In this document: in pieces, positions 23,096 through 33,739 of the stretch
Layout: every line of letters begins with the position of its first letter
How positions within the stretch are numbered: position 1 is the stretch's first letter
Origin: Isoetes taiwanensis
Taxonomy: Eukaryota; Streptophyta; Lycopodiopsida; Isoetales; Isoetaceae
NCBI GenBank assembly: GCA_021234155.1
Contig: JAJEKV010000160.1
Location: forward strand, 480,388-544,387
Length of the DNA stretch: 64,000 nt
Direction: 5' to 3'
Program-made: the position numbers and the translations under genes
The notes under the pieces: model-generated
Told to the model about the DNA's origin: nothing
The model's input: the letters and a program-made list of their open reading frames with translations, nothing else
The model's database searches: none

Positions 23096-23207
23096 GTGTG
23101 CATTTGGAGATTCCGGCTCCTCCTGTCAGGAGCAGAAATGCACATTGAGATTGAGATTTTATAGGTTCTGGTAACTCATAAATTCCTGTCCAAGCAACAG
23201 CCTCTGT

Positions 23208-23396
23208 AACCATTTGAAACATGAGGCAAAAGACACAACACATCTGCATCTAGATTCGATCACAATATGTCACATGCTCAGATTTTGAAACCAAACCTCC
23301 TCAGAACCATCCCAAACATGAGGCAAAAGACACAATACATCTGCATCTAGATAACATTCGATCACAATATATCACATGCTCAGATTTTGAATCTTT
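23208..23396. repeat. Tandem duplication, two units of about 95 bp
   Basis: Both units contain AAACATGAGGCAAAAGACAC, CATCTGCATCTAGAT, TTCGATCACAATAT and TCACATGCTCAGATTTTGAA. The second has a small insertion. Confidence 0.85.
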
Positions 23397-24779
23397 ATGG
23401 GTCAGTATGTCCTACTATTTCTTCCTCACTAGAGTAGCCATCACTCATCTCAATTTAGTAAATAAAAAATAATATTTTTGCAAAAAATCAAATGAGAATT
23501 TCTTCTATTTTCATCTGAAAAATACCATTTAGGCACTTCGGAAGTATTTTTTAATTGAGAAAAACTATAAAATACCACATACCCCTGAGTTTTAGTAATT
23601 TTCTATGATGCCCTTGGTCAAAATATAAAGTATTGTGTATCTTTTAAAATTAATCAAATGCCCTTAAGATTTACATTAATTTCCCAATTGCCCTTTAAGT
23701 TTTCTTTGAATTTCCCAAATGCCCTTGAGATGCCCTTCCCGATCTCTACGTATTTCACCACCAACGGATAAATTCCTTTGCATATCAATATATTACTCAG
23801 GGTACTCCAAATTTTGGTAGTTTCCACCTTTGTCGAGGGGTTGAGCTAAGTTTTCTTTGAATTTTCCAAACGCCTTTGAGAACTAGAACATGAGTTTCCT
23901 TCAAATTTCAAACGCTTCAAAATTCACCAAATACTCTCAGGCCTTGCATGTAAATGAACTATCATTTCTGCCCTTGCATCTTTCACTACTTCTTAACTCC
24001 TACAAATCCTCTTTCTTGATTTTTTTTTGCTGTAACCTGTGTAGCATTTGTAAGATGACTGCCAACCAGAATCAGAAAAAAGGAGAATGCTCTAGTTCAA
24101 AAAATAAGAAAAATAACAGGTGAGTCCAAATGGTTGAAGCTCCTACTTGATACCAAATACAGAGCTCAGAGGAGAGTTCAAATCAAAGTTAACAAATGGT
24201 AGATGACTATCATACATAGGAAGCTATCTAATATGGTGATAAATGTGTGTAGGTCTATCAGGTGATTGAGTACACTTGGCAGTCCAAAACAGGTAATTCA
24301 ACATCCTCCAAAACATCACCCTTGCCTTCTCATTCTCCAGCTCAACAACTATTTCTCTGCAAATGTTCTCTTTTTTCCAATCAATACTCATATTGGTATG
24401 ATGATGGTGTTTTCTTTTCACAAATATGTTCTATACCGTGCGGTTCTACCCATATTTACAGATTGCTTGGCCCAAATTGAGCTTGGATCTAGCTCTAAAA
24501 AATATCTTGGAGGTTTTGACCAATCAGAGCTTCCATGAGAGTGTAGCCTGAGCCATCCTTCAGTGCAACATTTTTATGGAGGTTCTACCGAGATAGCTGC
24601 TATCAAAGTGACTCTGTGTTATTGGCCATTATTTTTCAAGCATAGTTCTCAAATGCCTCAAAGAAAGTCACCAAGAACCCGCCATGGATCTTGTGTTGTC
24701 TCCGAAATTCTACATCTTCTATTCAACTACCTTTCCTTATCAAATTGAAGTCAATATACCGTTGTCATGCCAAACTTTG
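23397..24779. other. No gene recognised
   Basis: AT-rich sequence with several reworded copies of CAAATGCCCTTGAGA-like phrases (23640-23890) but no conserved protein. It could contain the gag of the copia remnant to the right, but no motif shows it. Confidence 0.3.
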
Positions 24780-25250
24780 ATGGTCACAGGAAATACACAA
24801 GGTTTTTTATCACAATTTGAAAGAAAAATGTCATCAAGCACAAGTTGTAATAGTATCTGATGGAGAGGCTTTGACTGCTCATACGGAATCAACCCATCGA
24901 GGATGGATAATGGACTATGGAGCTACACCTCATGTCACCTCACAATCTTGAGCTGGTTCTCACAAATTTTGAGGTAAAAACTCCTAGGGTTGTAAATGGA
25001 ATTACCTGATCTCCAAGTCACGTGCGGACCACTGAATTTGAATCTTTTAGATCAACCTCGGGACATTCCTTATGTTCAATGTTAAAAGACAAGGCTTGTT
25101 TATTACACCATCAAACTCCAAACTATATTGATGGATCATATTGCATAACCAAATAGAGGACAATGTTAAAAGACAAGGCTTGTTTATCACTAGTAAAGGT
25201 GCCCGACAACATGTAAATGATGTATAAGTACCAAAGGAGAAGTATTCATT
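24780..25250 (+). pseudogene. Ty1/copia protease-region remnant
   Basis: The plus strand at 24855-24955 reads SDGEALTAHTEST and then GWIMDYGATPHVTSQ. This corresponds to the copia protease block usually written W(I/V)(L/I)DSG(A/C)(S/T)xHM, with the S of the catalytic DSG replaced by Y. The continuation is frameshifted. A 30-bp word (CAATGTTAAAAGACAAGGCT and on) is duplicated at 25077-25112 and 25161-25195. Nothing recognisable of integrase or RT follows, so this is a short remnant. The assignment depends on one motif. Confidence 0.5.
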
Positions 25251-27087
25251 TATTTGTTTGTTAGTCCTATCATTAGGACCTGAAGTTGTTTAGATGGGAT
25301 GATGTTGCAATCATGTACCCACATTAGTAGTCTATGCTAGAGACTGCTTTTCTGATGTTTTTATATTCTGATACTTAGAGCCAAATACCACCTATGGTGT
25401 CTTTATATTTATATGATGAACATTCAGGATGGTTAATAAAGATAATTTGCTATATTAACAGAAAATGATTTTCTGAATAGAATGCTAGGGGGCCAATCAC
25501 AGTCCCCAGGCCAACCTTGAATGCATGCATTGTAGAATTGTGCCATTCCATGTCAAAATGTCTAACAGAAAAAATTAGCATTAGCTGCAAAAGTTACCTC
25601 TAGTCCGCAAAACTAAGTGTTTGCTCTAAAATTTGAGAACCCTTGCTTGCAAGAGATGAAGCACAAAAAGGTCGCCTAGATTATGATTCTTGGTATGAAT
25701 ATTCATTCCCATCTTATTACTCCCTATTGATACTTTGTTATATTCACATGTAATTCATGCATGATCATTGGCATCGAAAAATAGAGGCCACATATTTGAA
25801 TCACATGGATGGAGAACAAAAAGGAAATTGAGAAGATGTTATCGAGCATGGTCTACGGGGTATGGGATAAAGCCCTCGCAAGGTGGGGCCCATTTGGATA
25901 ACGATTTCCTTTGAAGGATCCCTTTGGTGTATTGATATCACTAGGGGCTAGGGGTATGTGAACAAATGGTATCGTATAATGGGTTTTGATTTTCTCTTGG
26001 AGCTTGTGTGTGTTTTTATTTGACTAAAATTAGTTTCACTATTCTTTTAGAAGTAGTTTAGTATTTCTATAAGCAAAGTTAAGAAGTTTAATTCTAAAGA
26101 ATCAAGAATAAGCCCCATAAAAAGGTGTTATATCTCTGAAGCCCTAAACTTGCCACAAATGTTTATAAATCCTAGCCTTTGCCAAAAGCCATTTGCCTAG
26201 CCACATAATGACCCTATTTGTCGCATAGTCTTTGCCCTTTGCTAAAACTTAGCAAGATTGAAACGGGAGGATCATTTAGCCCATTAATGCAAGATAGTGG
26301 CACTCTAATCTTGGCTTAGTCATAAATAATCACGAAAAAGGGGCCATGATGAATTCTAATGATTTTTTGTCGGGAAGCAAAAGTCTAGCTAAAAGGGGAA
26401 CAGAAGAAAAAAATAGACACGCCCACCGATTCTTTTCACTTTCATTTTTTTCGAAAAGTAGCAGTGCGAGGTTGTCAAGCAAATTTGCAAAAGTTTTGAG
26501 GCCTTAATTGGCTAGCATTGTTGATCTTTGAAGGGTGCATTTTGGAGATCCAATTCCGGGTCTAAATTGAAGGAGGGATTTCGTCTATTTACATAAGAGA
26601 TTTCTTAAAGACTCTCTATATCTGATATTAAATTGCATTATACCAATTCTTTTTTCTCATCGCGGTTTAAAATTTACCAAAGCGACAATGCACAATCTTA
26701 CTAACCTTAGCGATGATCCACAAGATAGAAACATTGAAAAGTAACTCAAAAATGACATCAATTTAACCATTAGGTGAGCACTAGTTGCTTTTGCTCAGAA
26801 CTATTTTTAGGCAGTAACCTTACATATAATTTGTTCAAAGAAAATTTGTCCCTTGTAAAATGACATTTAACCTTGATGTCTCACGTTATCCAGCTACTAC
26901 TTATGTGCTTTAGCTCAGCTTTCAACAATTGTAATAATGGTCCCTGTGAAAACATAAACATAATAATTGTCATTTCCACCAAGTATATACAAACAAACCA
27001 TCACAAAATAAATGCTTATGTTATGCAGGAAGAAATTATATCTCTACATAAGGTACAGTCACTAGGAAGAAAAAGCAAATGGTCTTA
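25251..27087. other. No gene recognised; 3' side of eL27
   Basis: I see no coding motif. The last few hundred bases probably include the eL27 3' UTR and terminator (AT-rich, many AATAAA-like words on the minus strand), but no polyadenylation site can be fixed by eye. Confidence 0.35.
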
Positions 27088-27917
27088 CTAGAAACGCAAT
27101 TTTGTAAAAAACCAACGATTTTTGCCAGTCTTAAACCTTTCCTCCAAAACGGCCTTCACTTCCTGCAGAAAAAAATAACCGTGTTAAAACACAAAATTAT
27201 ACTCCTGGCCAATACCATGCACAGCATATATGATAATTCCAGGTAAATCAACATTTAAATCTCGACAATACAGAAAACACAGGATTAACACGCAGTTTAT
27301 CTTTAACAGAAGACAACCACTACAGCTAGGGAAAAACATATAAGAAAGGCAATAAGTTTCACATTTCTGTGTCAGCAACTAAAGTACCTTTCTTGTCTCA
27401 ACCCTCTTGGATTTGGATTCCAGTTTGTCTGGCACAACAACAGTTTTCAAATCCACGTCCAAAGTATATCTGCAGCATATACAAAGAAAATAAATTATCC
27501 TCTATACTATGCCAAGACTCATATGAACACAAGAACTTAAAAGTAAAACATGAATGAAAGGTACGGGTTCAGAAATGCAAGTTACCTGGTTGGCATGATA
27601 TGGTTGTAGTTCACAATCTTGCAGAAGGGTTTCAAACGAGATCTTTTTGCAATCTTCTTGGCGGAGTTCTTCCTTACAACCTGAACAATAATAAACAGCA
27701 TGACGTACATCATTTACAGCTAACATGTCGAAATGAGAGAAGTTCAAGGAAACCAAAATACCTTGCGGGGGTACTTCGAAATCCCCGCAACCAGGGCATG
27801 GCCGTAGGGTCTCTGCGTCGTCCCGTCATCAAAATTCTTGACGATAACAGCCTTCTTACCAGCATAGCGGCCCTGAAGAAGGACAACCACCTTGGTCGGC
27901 TTCAGAAACTTCACCAT
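27088..27917 (-). CDS. RPL27: 60S ribosomal protein eL27
   Basis: This is a cytosolic large-subunit ribosomal protein, 135 residues, the usual plant length. Four exons on the minus strand are 27917-27762, 27680-27586, 27469-27388 and 27162-27088 (stop TAG). All three introns (81, 116 and 225 bp) have GT..AG ends, and the frame is kept. Readable blocks are [20 protein letters not shown] at the start (the KOW-type RNA-binding region), [58 protein letters not shown] and [14 protein letters not shown] at the C terminus. No stop, frameshift or odd residue is seen, so it is probably expressed. It is the only gene in the window I judge intact. The 5' leader is short and a telo-box lies just upstream. 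Its neighbours are unrelated repeats. Confidence 0.97.
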
Positions 27918-27964
27918 GGCTGCCGGAACCTACCGCCCGAGCGTCCGCTCACAGACCTAATATT

Positions 27965-27991
27965 TTAGGGTTTTGCACATGAACCCTAATT
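27965..27991 (-). promoter_or_regulatory. Telo-box (AAACCCTAA) in the eL27 promoter
   Basis: TTAGGGTTT at 27965-27973 reads AAACCCTAA on the gene's strand, about 48 bp upstream of the start codon. A second AACCCTAA lies close by on the other strand (27983-27990). Telo-boxes are a known element of plant ribosomal-protein promoters, usually with site II motifs. I see no clear site II copy here. Confidence 0.75.
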
Positions 27992-28179
27992 TGATTTGGC
28001 AGTGGCCAATACCCTATGGCCATAATACAAATACCAGCTAGTCCAGCTGCTTGTAAAATAGAATGACATTTACAGGCAAATTTTAATGATCATGGAGTGT
28101 GCATCCATGTCCAATCCATAGGTCGCTATTGCTATAGCCCTATCACCTCCTTTCCTTCATTTTGGCATGGCTTGCCCGC

Positions 28180-28930
28180 ATGATGTAGCATAACTTTCGG
28201 ACAGTGGTGGCCATATGATAGTATGTTCGCAGTTCCAATGTCGTCTGTAATTGTCTGTAGTCCCCAAAAAGTTGCGGTTTCCTTAACACACTTGCCCTCA
28301 AGTTTTATAGCTGAGATCAAATCTCAGTCGTTGGATGTAGTGGTTACCCACTTATAAGACATCAATGATGCATAGACACCTAGGTTGTTATGCGGATAGC
28401 ACCCTAAACTCGGCTGTTATGCCCTATTATAACAATCTCAAGGCTTCGCCCCTCGATTCTTATAATACGGCATACTACCCTCGTTCTAGAATGTTATCCC
28501 TCCAAGACTCACCTAACATGAAGCAGCTTCGCCCTCTTTAACCAAAGAAGACATAGCCCTAGCTTTAATAGATTTGCTAGCCATTGCCATATGATATGTA
28601 TGTTCACCATTCCAATATCGTCTACAATTGTTTGTAGTCCCCACAATGTTGTGGTTTCCATATTCACCAAACATGAATCATCTTCACCCTCTTTAACCAA
28701 CCTTAGTAGACATAGCCCTAGCACCCTGCTTTTCTGTCCTTCGATTTCGCATTGTTTTAATAAAACTGCTAGCCATTGCACTGCATGATATAACATGGCT
28801 TGCAGTCAATGGTGGCTATATGGTAGTTATGCTTATTGTTCCAATATCATCTACAAATGTATAGAGTATCTCGAGTATTGTGATTGTTACACTTGCCTAA
28901 CATGAAGCAGCATCGCCTCCTTTAACTAAT
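28180..28930. repeat. Diverged tandem repeat, three units
   Basis: Units near 28190, 28580 and 28800 share TGGCCATATGATAGTATGTT-like words, TTCCAATATCGTCTACAATT, GTAGTCCCCACAATGTTG and a closing CTAACATGAAGCAGCATCGC. Spacing is about 390 and 215 bp, so the array has lost or gained pieces. Related wording at 31160-31350 suggests the array once ran on past the insertions in between. Confidence 0.65.
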
Positions 28931-29639
28931 ACGTCACTTAGTGGTCAATAACCAAATCATTTATATATCAGAGTCAGTGGGTGTCTATGAATGTAACCAG
29001 GAGCCTCATTACACGAAACATGCATAACCATGTATGATGCGTGAAATTCACACAGTCGTTTAAAACTTTATGTAGTGAGAAGGTTGGCTCATCAAGGAGA
29101 CCTTGCAAACTAGCTTCTTCTCTTTATCCAGCTTCTATTTCAACATTGTTGTGGTGGAATTATCAACACATTTCACTATTCCACCAGGGGGTGCTAGTAG
29201 ACAGTTTCATGGAAGTTAGTTATCTGTCTCACTTGACATGATATGGGCTTCTGCCATCTTAACCTTCCCTTCCCTTCATTTACGTGCACAGCTTTAGGTA
29301 AATTGTCAGATGCTTTACAAATGCATATCTCGACATTGAGAGACATATTGATAGTGACATTTACTATACCAATGTAGTTGTTGATTATTTGAAGTTCCGT
29401 GAAATTGATTTTCTTTTTTTAGAATGACTCATTAAAATGATCACTTTTGTTTAGGGGATGAACAATAGACTTTAGTTACTTTGAGAGAAATGTACAAAGC
29501 CACATAACAGGGGTGCACCCATCTGCAAATATGAAGTGGGAATAGCTAATCTCCTTGAAATTGATGTATTCACCTAGGCTTCCTTTACCTTCTTCTTTGT
29601 TTATAACCCACTAGCCACCACTATTGAATAAGTGATATG

Positions 29640-30001
29640 GATGAGTGCAAGTCCCCATGTGGGGTGTGTAAATGGGTGAGTACAAATCTCACCAAGTGCA
29701 GTGTATGAGCACGACCTCGGTGCGCTCACTAGGATCATACATTCAGGAGATAATGGATCTAAGGGCTCGCATATGCCCCCAAACAACCACTTGATGGGCA
29801 AGAAATACTCCATGATGTGTGTATGTATATGTGTATAGCTTATCAGCAATCTTATTGCTGCCACGGTTTTCCCCTTGAAAACCCTTTGGGATGGGGTTTT
29901 TTAACCCGGACAGCAATACGCATGTTGCGCCCTTGTATTGGGTCCCATAAGCCGATTTGGGAGCCGTGGACGATAAAAATCATTCAATTCAATTCAATTT
30001 A
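29640..30001 (+). mobile_element. LINE 3' end with CAATT pentamer tail
   Basis: The segment carries the 3' UTR signature of the LINE at 33.7 kb: CTGCCACGGTTTTCCCCTTG, AAAACCCTTTGGGATGGGG, CCATAAGCCGATTTGGGAGC and CGTGGACGATAAAAATC. A short CAATT repeat at 29981-30000 serves as the tail. The coding part upstream is missing or too decayed to read. Confidence 0.65.
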
Positions 30002-30027
30002 GATATGCTAACAAAAAATAAAAACAA

Positions 30028-30110
30028 AAAGAATTGAATTGAGTCGATGTTCATTGTCCATGGAGACCAAGTGAAGAAGATATTCTTTTGTATTCTTCAC
30101 CATCTCGTGT
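30028..30110 (-). mobile_element. Second LINE 3' end, minus strand, facing the first
   Basis: In reverse complement the stretch reads GTCTCCATGGACAATGAACA and ends in CAATTCAATTC. This is the same terminal wording as the LINE 3' UTRs at 29.9 and 33.8 kb. Only about 80 bp are preserved before the next repeat begins. It lies tail to tail with the plus-strand copy, 27 bp apart. Confidence 0.5.
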
Positions 30111-30124
30111 CATAGATGGTAATG

Positions 30125-31143
30125 TATGGGGGAAAGGAATGGGTTTTTTTTTTCCGGGCGATCGGTGGGGTCCTGACCCGCGATAGTCGGAGCGTCACCG
30201 ACCGAACCTAAAAAAGGGAACCCATTTCTTTTCCCCATCAATATAGAAACAGGGGAGCAAAATTTGCCCCTTTTCCCCTGCGCATGGCTCCGTCGAGGCT
30301 GATTCTTCCTGGATTTCTACAGCGGGCTATGGCTATGGATGTGCATGGCGGTTATTTGTGCCTGATTCATGGTTATGGTGGTTCTTGCGCATAGATTATG
30401 GCAGTTCTTGAGCTCTATAGTCCATCCAAGCCAAATGCAAGGCTATCATCTGCATAATAAACATTTCTGAAAACAGTCGGTTATAGCTCCTCCTTGAATC
30501 CATTTTAAGCGTAGTCGCCCATTCCTGTATATGTCATAATCATTTTAGCTCACAGAGTCTGAGATGCTCTCCAACTCCCACAATACGGGGCCTAAAGAAT
30601 TCCAAACCCCAAGATACTTTTGTCTAATTCAAACCGGAGATACAGAAAGCATGAATACAAAGCATGACGGCACATTTCTTGAGGGATTCGAGAAAGCCCT
30701 CATTGTTTTGGTTCATGGATTTTTTTAAATTTAAAAGGGATGAGCACTTCTATTCTTGCATAAATTTTAAGAGATTTCATCCGATTATTCTACTGCATCG
30801 TTTCGCCAAATCATTGGGCATATTGCATTAGTTTTTATGTTCTTTGCATCAAATATTGAGAAATTTAGTTCTTAGATTCATTTGTTTGCCGGCTGTATTC
30901 ATGCTTTGTATTCATCTCCTAAGGCGCCGAGCGGCGGGCAGGTTCTTTATTACTACAGTGGTTTGTTGCATCGTAGGCGTGGGTATTGTTGATGTTAAAT
31001 GTATGTTGTAAAAATAAATTTACCTGCTAAACCAGTCGTCCGGAATTGGAAGACCCAACTTCCATTCCGGATTGTAGGGGGCTGACACGTGTCAGCAGCA
31101 GAATGCACGCCAGGGAATATATGCGACCCTGTTTCTATATTGA
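30125..31143 (-). mobile_element. Hairpin-tailed repeat, copy 1 (Helentron/Helitron2-like)
   Basis: Read on the minus strand, the 5' sub-terminal repeat TCAATATAGAAACAGGG is at 31143-31127, with its inverted partner at 30238-30254 (17 of 17). Immediately beyond the partner is a tail whose ends pair: GGGGAAAGGAATGGGTT (30129-30145) with AACCCATTTCTTTTCCCC (30219-30236). Near the 5' end an extra hairpin (CCGGAATTGGAAG with CTTCCATTCCGG, 31050-31076) and the palindrome CTGACACGTGTCAG (31082-31095) occur. The interior is 0.8 kb without coding motifs. It shares plan and wording with copies at 16386 and 48951. Confidence 0.6.
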
Positions 31144-31159
31144 TAACAAATATAAGCCA

Positions 31160-31350
31160 TCACCATACTTCTATTATTCGAATGAAGGTTGGTGCTAGTG
31201 TATATTCACCTGGAAGTTGCAATTGCTATATCACCTAACATAAGCATCACCTACCTTTTCTATATTTGTCTACCCGTTATATATACTCACTTGGAAGTCG
31301 TAGTTGTCACCTAACATAAGAATCAACTACCCTTTTGTAGCACCTTACCC
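31160..31350. repeat. Tandem duplication, two units of about 85 bp
   Basis: Both units contain TATAT.CTCAC.TGGAAGT, a TTGTCACCTAACATAAG-like word and ATCA.CTACC.TTTT. The wording is related to the closing words of the array at 28180-28930. Confidence 0.7.
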
Positions 31351-31619
31351 GATGGACATGTCGGTCGTTAGATGAAATATTTGGTACACCATACGATCCT
31401 CAATGGTATTTTTTTATATCCTACTTATCAATGTAGTTGTCATACTCATTTGACATGCTCATCATTTCGTTTTTGTTGTCCTTCACCATAGCTAAATTAA
31501 CAACTGTTGGTCGTTAGACCATAATAATAGACTATTACTTTCTAGTTGAGTTGATGCTAGTGGAAGATATTGTATGATTCCTTTATAGCCCTATTTGCTA
31601 GTAATAAGCATGCTGAAGT

Positions 31620-32460
31620 TTGCATATCCATCACTTCATGGACATATGATCCCAATATCCCCACTGAGCTATGTGCAACATTATATGGAGCAGTTGGTTA
31701 GGTAGAACCAACTCAACATAGCGTGCTCTTATCGGTCCAAATTTCGAGTAGTGCTGAAGAGTGTAGCCCTCGTCCTCAATAACTCTCAGCTGGCCGGATC
31801 CATCTACATGTCTCAATTTTGAGGCGCTAAGCACATGTGCAAATGGGCGCAATGATTTTAGGTAAATGTGTTTGCATGTACTATTGAGGACCCCGCAGAT
31901 ACTATTGGGGAAAGCCTTGCCCTACTAAACAATGCAATTAGGTGGGTAACTATTGGTAACTCTCGCCACTTGAGCAGCTCTACCTGCATGCTGTCCAAGG
32001 TTGCCGCCTTGCCATCGAGGTGTTGTAAGCCCTGGGTGACCCTTGCCTCTGTGATTACTAGTGACGGTGCCATCTATGGGGTTATCGGAGCTCGAACCCC
32101 AACAGGATCATAGAGCTGCTGCAAGTACTGTACCTAGTGCTCGAAACTGATGCTTCCCATCTGCTGCATAGGCTTCTTTAGTATTCTTCGCTAGAACATC
32201 TTGGGAATGACAATCCAGAAGATATAATATTTCCTACTGATGCTTTGCTATGTGTCTGGCTTTCTTACCCTTAATAAAAAGTGTGGTATTGTCTGATCGC
32301 ATGCATGTGCGAAGTGAGTTCGCTGACCTCTTGAAGCCAACATTTAAGCTCCTTACATTCATCATCAAACCACTGGTTACGAGGAAATGTTGTTCAAGGG
32401 CCTTTGTGGGTGGTCGATCCTAAATTTTTCGGCATGTCTGCATATGGTTATCGTAAACAT
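31620..32460 (-). pseudogene. Deleted LINE copy (RT linker joined to the C terminus)
   Basis: On the minus strand, from about 32400, the frames give WFDDECKELKCWLQEV, AKNTKEAYAADGKHQFRAL and DGKAATLDSMQVELLKW (near 32000), that is the pre-RT region of the same family as the LINE at 33.7 kb. At about 31860 it jumps straight to the very C terminus (RPFAHVLSASKLRHV, then LQHYSKFGPIRARYVELVL), so most of the RT is deleted. No tail is visible. Confidence 0.7.
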
Positions 32461-32684
32461 GAACCACCGAATAGCAAATGACGAACATATTAGAATGATT
32501 CCTTGCAATTCAAAAGGCATGTGTCTTTGGCAACATCATTTTAAATGTTCTAAACTTTCATAGTCTAAAGCGAGAATACATCTAATTTCATATTTGCTTG
32601 TCAATTAAAGAAACCAATGTTGTCTCCATGGTCAAAGTACCCCCTTCCATCTAAATTCTCCCCATCGTATTGCCTAATTTTCAT

Positions 32685-33038
32685 CTAGCGCCAACATAGC
32701 CTTTGCACTAAGGAAGACTTTGCGTCGAGGACAACTAATAGATAACCTGAGAAATACACACTCGATTGAGCCGAATAGAGATTGTTTTCGTAAGTAATGG
32801 TCTTATGATTCATGGGCACTCCTTTAAACCCCAAAATAACAATATTGGGTGCTACATTAAATCTTTCATAATAAACATAGATTGGGTCGTTATTTGCGAG
32901 CGGGTTGAATGCTTTAGTTAGAATGGAATAGGATGTTTGAATGTTGCCCACACATATGATGTAGAGGAGGATGTGAGAATGAGATACTATATTTGGTTTA
33001 AGATCATACTCTATGTGTAACATGGCATTTCCAAACAC
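32685..33038 (-). CDS. Unassigned 117-codon ORF
   Basis: An uninterrupted ATG frame on the minus strand, with blocks such as MLHIEYDLKPNIVSHSHIL, YSILTKAFNPLANNDPIYVY and NVAPNIVILGFKGVPMNHKT. The composition is plausible for a protein, but there is no motif I can name and no signal peptide. It lies between two LINE copies of the same orientation. It could be part of an unrecognised element or a chance frame. Confidence 0.2.
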   Translation of the reverse strand: MFGNAMLHIEYDLKPNIVSHSHILLYIICVGNIQTSYSILTKAFNPLANNDPIYVYYERFNVAPNIVILGFKGVPMNHKTITYENNLYSAQSSVYFSGYLLVVLDAKSSLVQRLCWR

Positions 33039-33739
33039 ATGAAAATTTTTACATCATAATCCTATTTAATACTGGATTTGCGTAGCATAAGCCAACCACT
33101 TTAGTTATCATGCGTGGTGGACAGTATTAATCGAGAAAGAGCTATCCATTGAGATAACAAATATTATGTTTTGTAAGTTGCTTATGAGTTAAATCTTAAA
33201 TAAAAGAAACCCTAAACAGATTCCTGCTTAACATGAGCTACGGTAGATCCCTGAGCTTCATGTATCTCCTTAACAATGTAAGACCCTTAATGAGACAATT
33301 TCTATTATTGTTCTTGATTTCCGAAGCACTATTAAATGTAACAACATTGGAACTTCAGGCATGCTGCAAACATAACATAATATAAATTAATCCAAAATCT
33401 AAATATTGGACCAAAACCCAAATGAATTCAATAAAAACATAACATTCGCCTAGGGAATGCCTAAATGAATTGAATACAAACATAACATCCACCTAACAAA
33501 AATGCAAATAAGTGAGCTAGTAGAGTTAGATGTTCATACTCTATCATGTGCATGTCTTTGCTTGCTATATTGAGAGCATATCCTGCCATGGAAGAAACAT
33601 TCGTTAAACATATCTACCAATCATAACTCTCAATATGCAGCACAATAACAGGAGTTTTCGGGGCAATTTGATTTGGATGTATAAATAACTATACCTAAAC
33701 CATAGACCATATCCCTAAAACAATTGAATGGGTTGTCAA

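Noticed and set aside
27502-27968. Plus-strand frame of 122 codons and minus-strand frame of 84 codons across the eL27 gene
   Set aside because: The first is antisense to eL27 exons. The second merges an eL27 intron and exon in the wrong frame.
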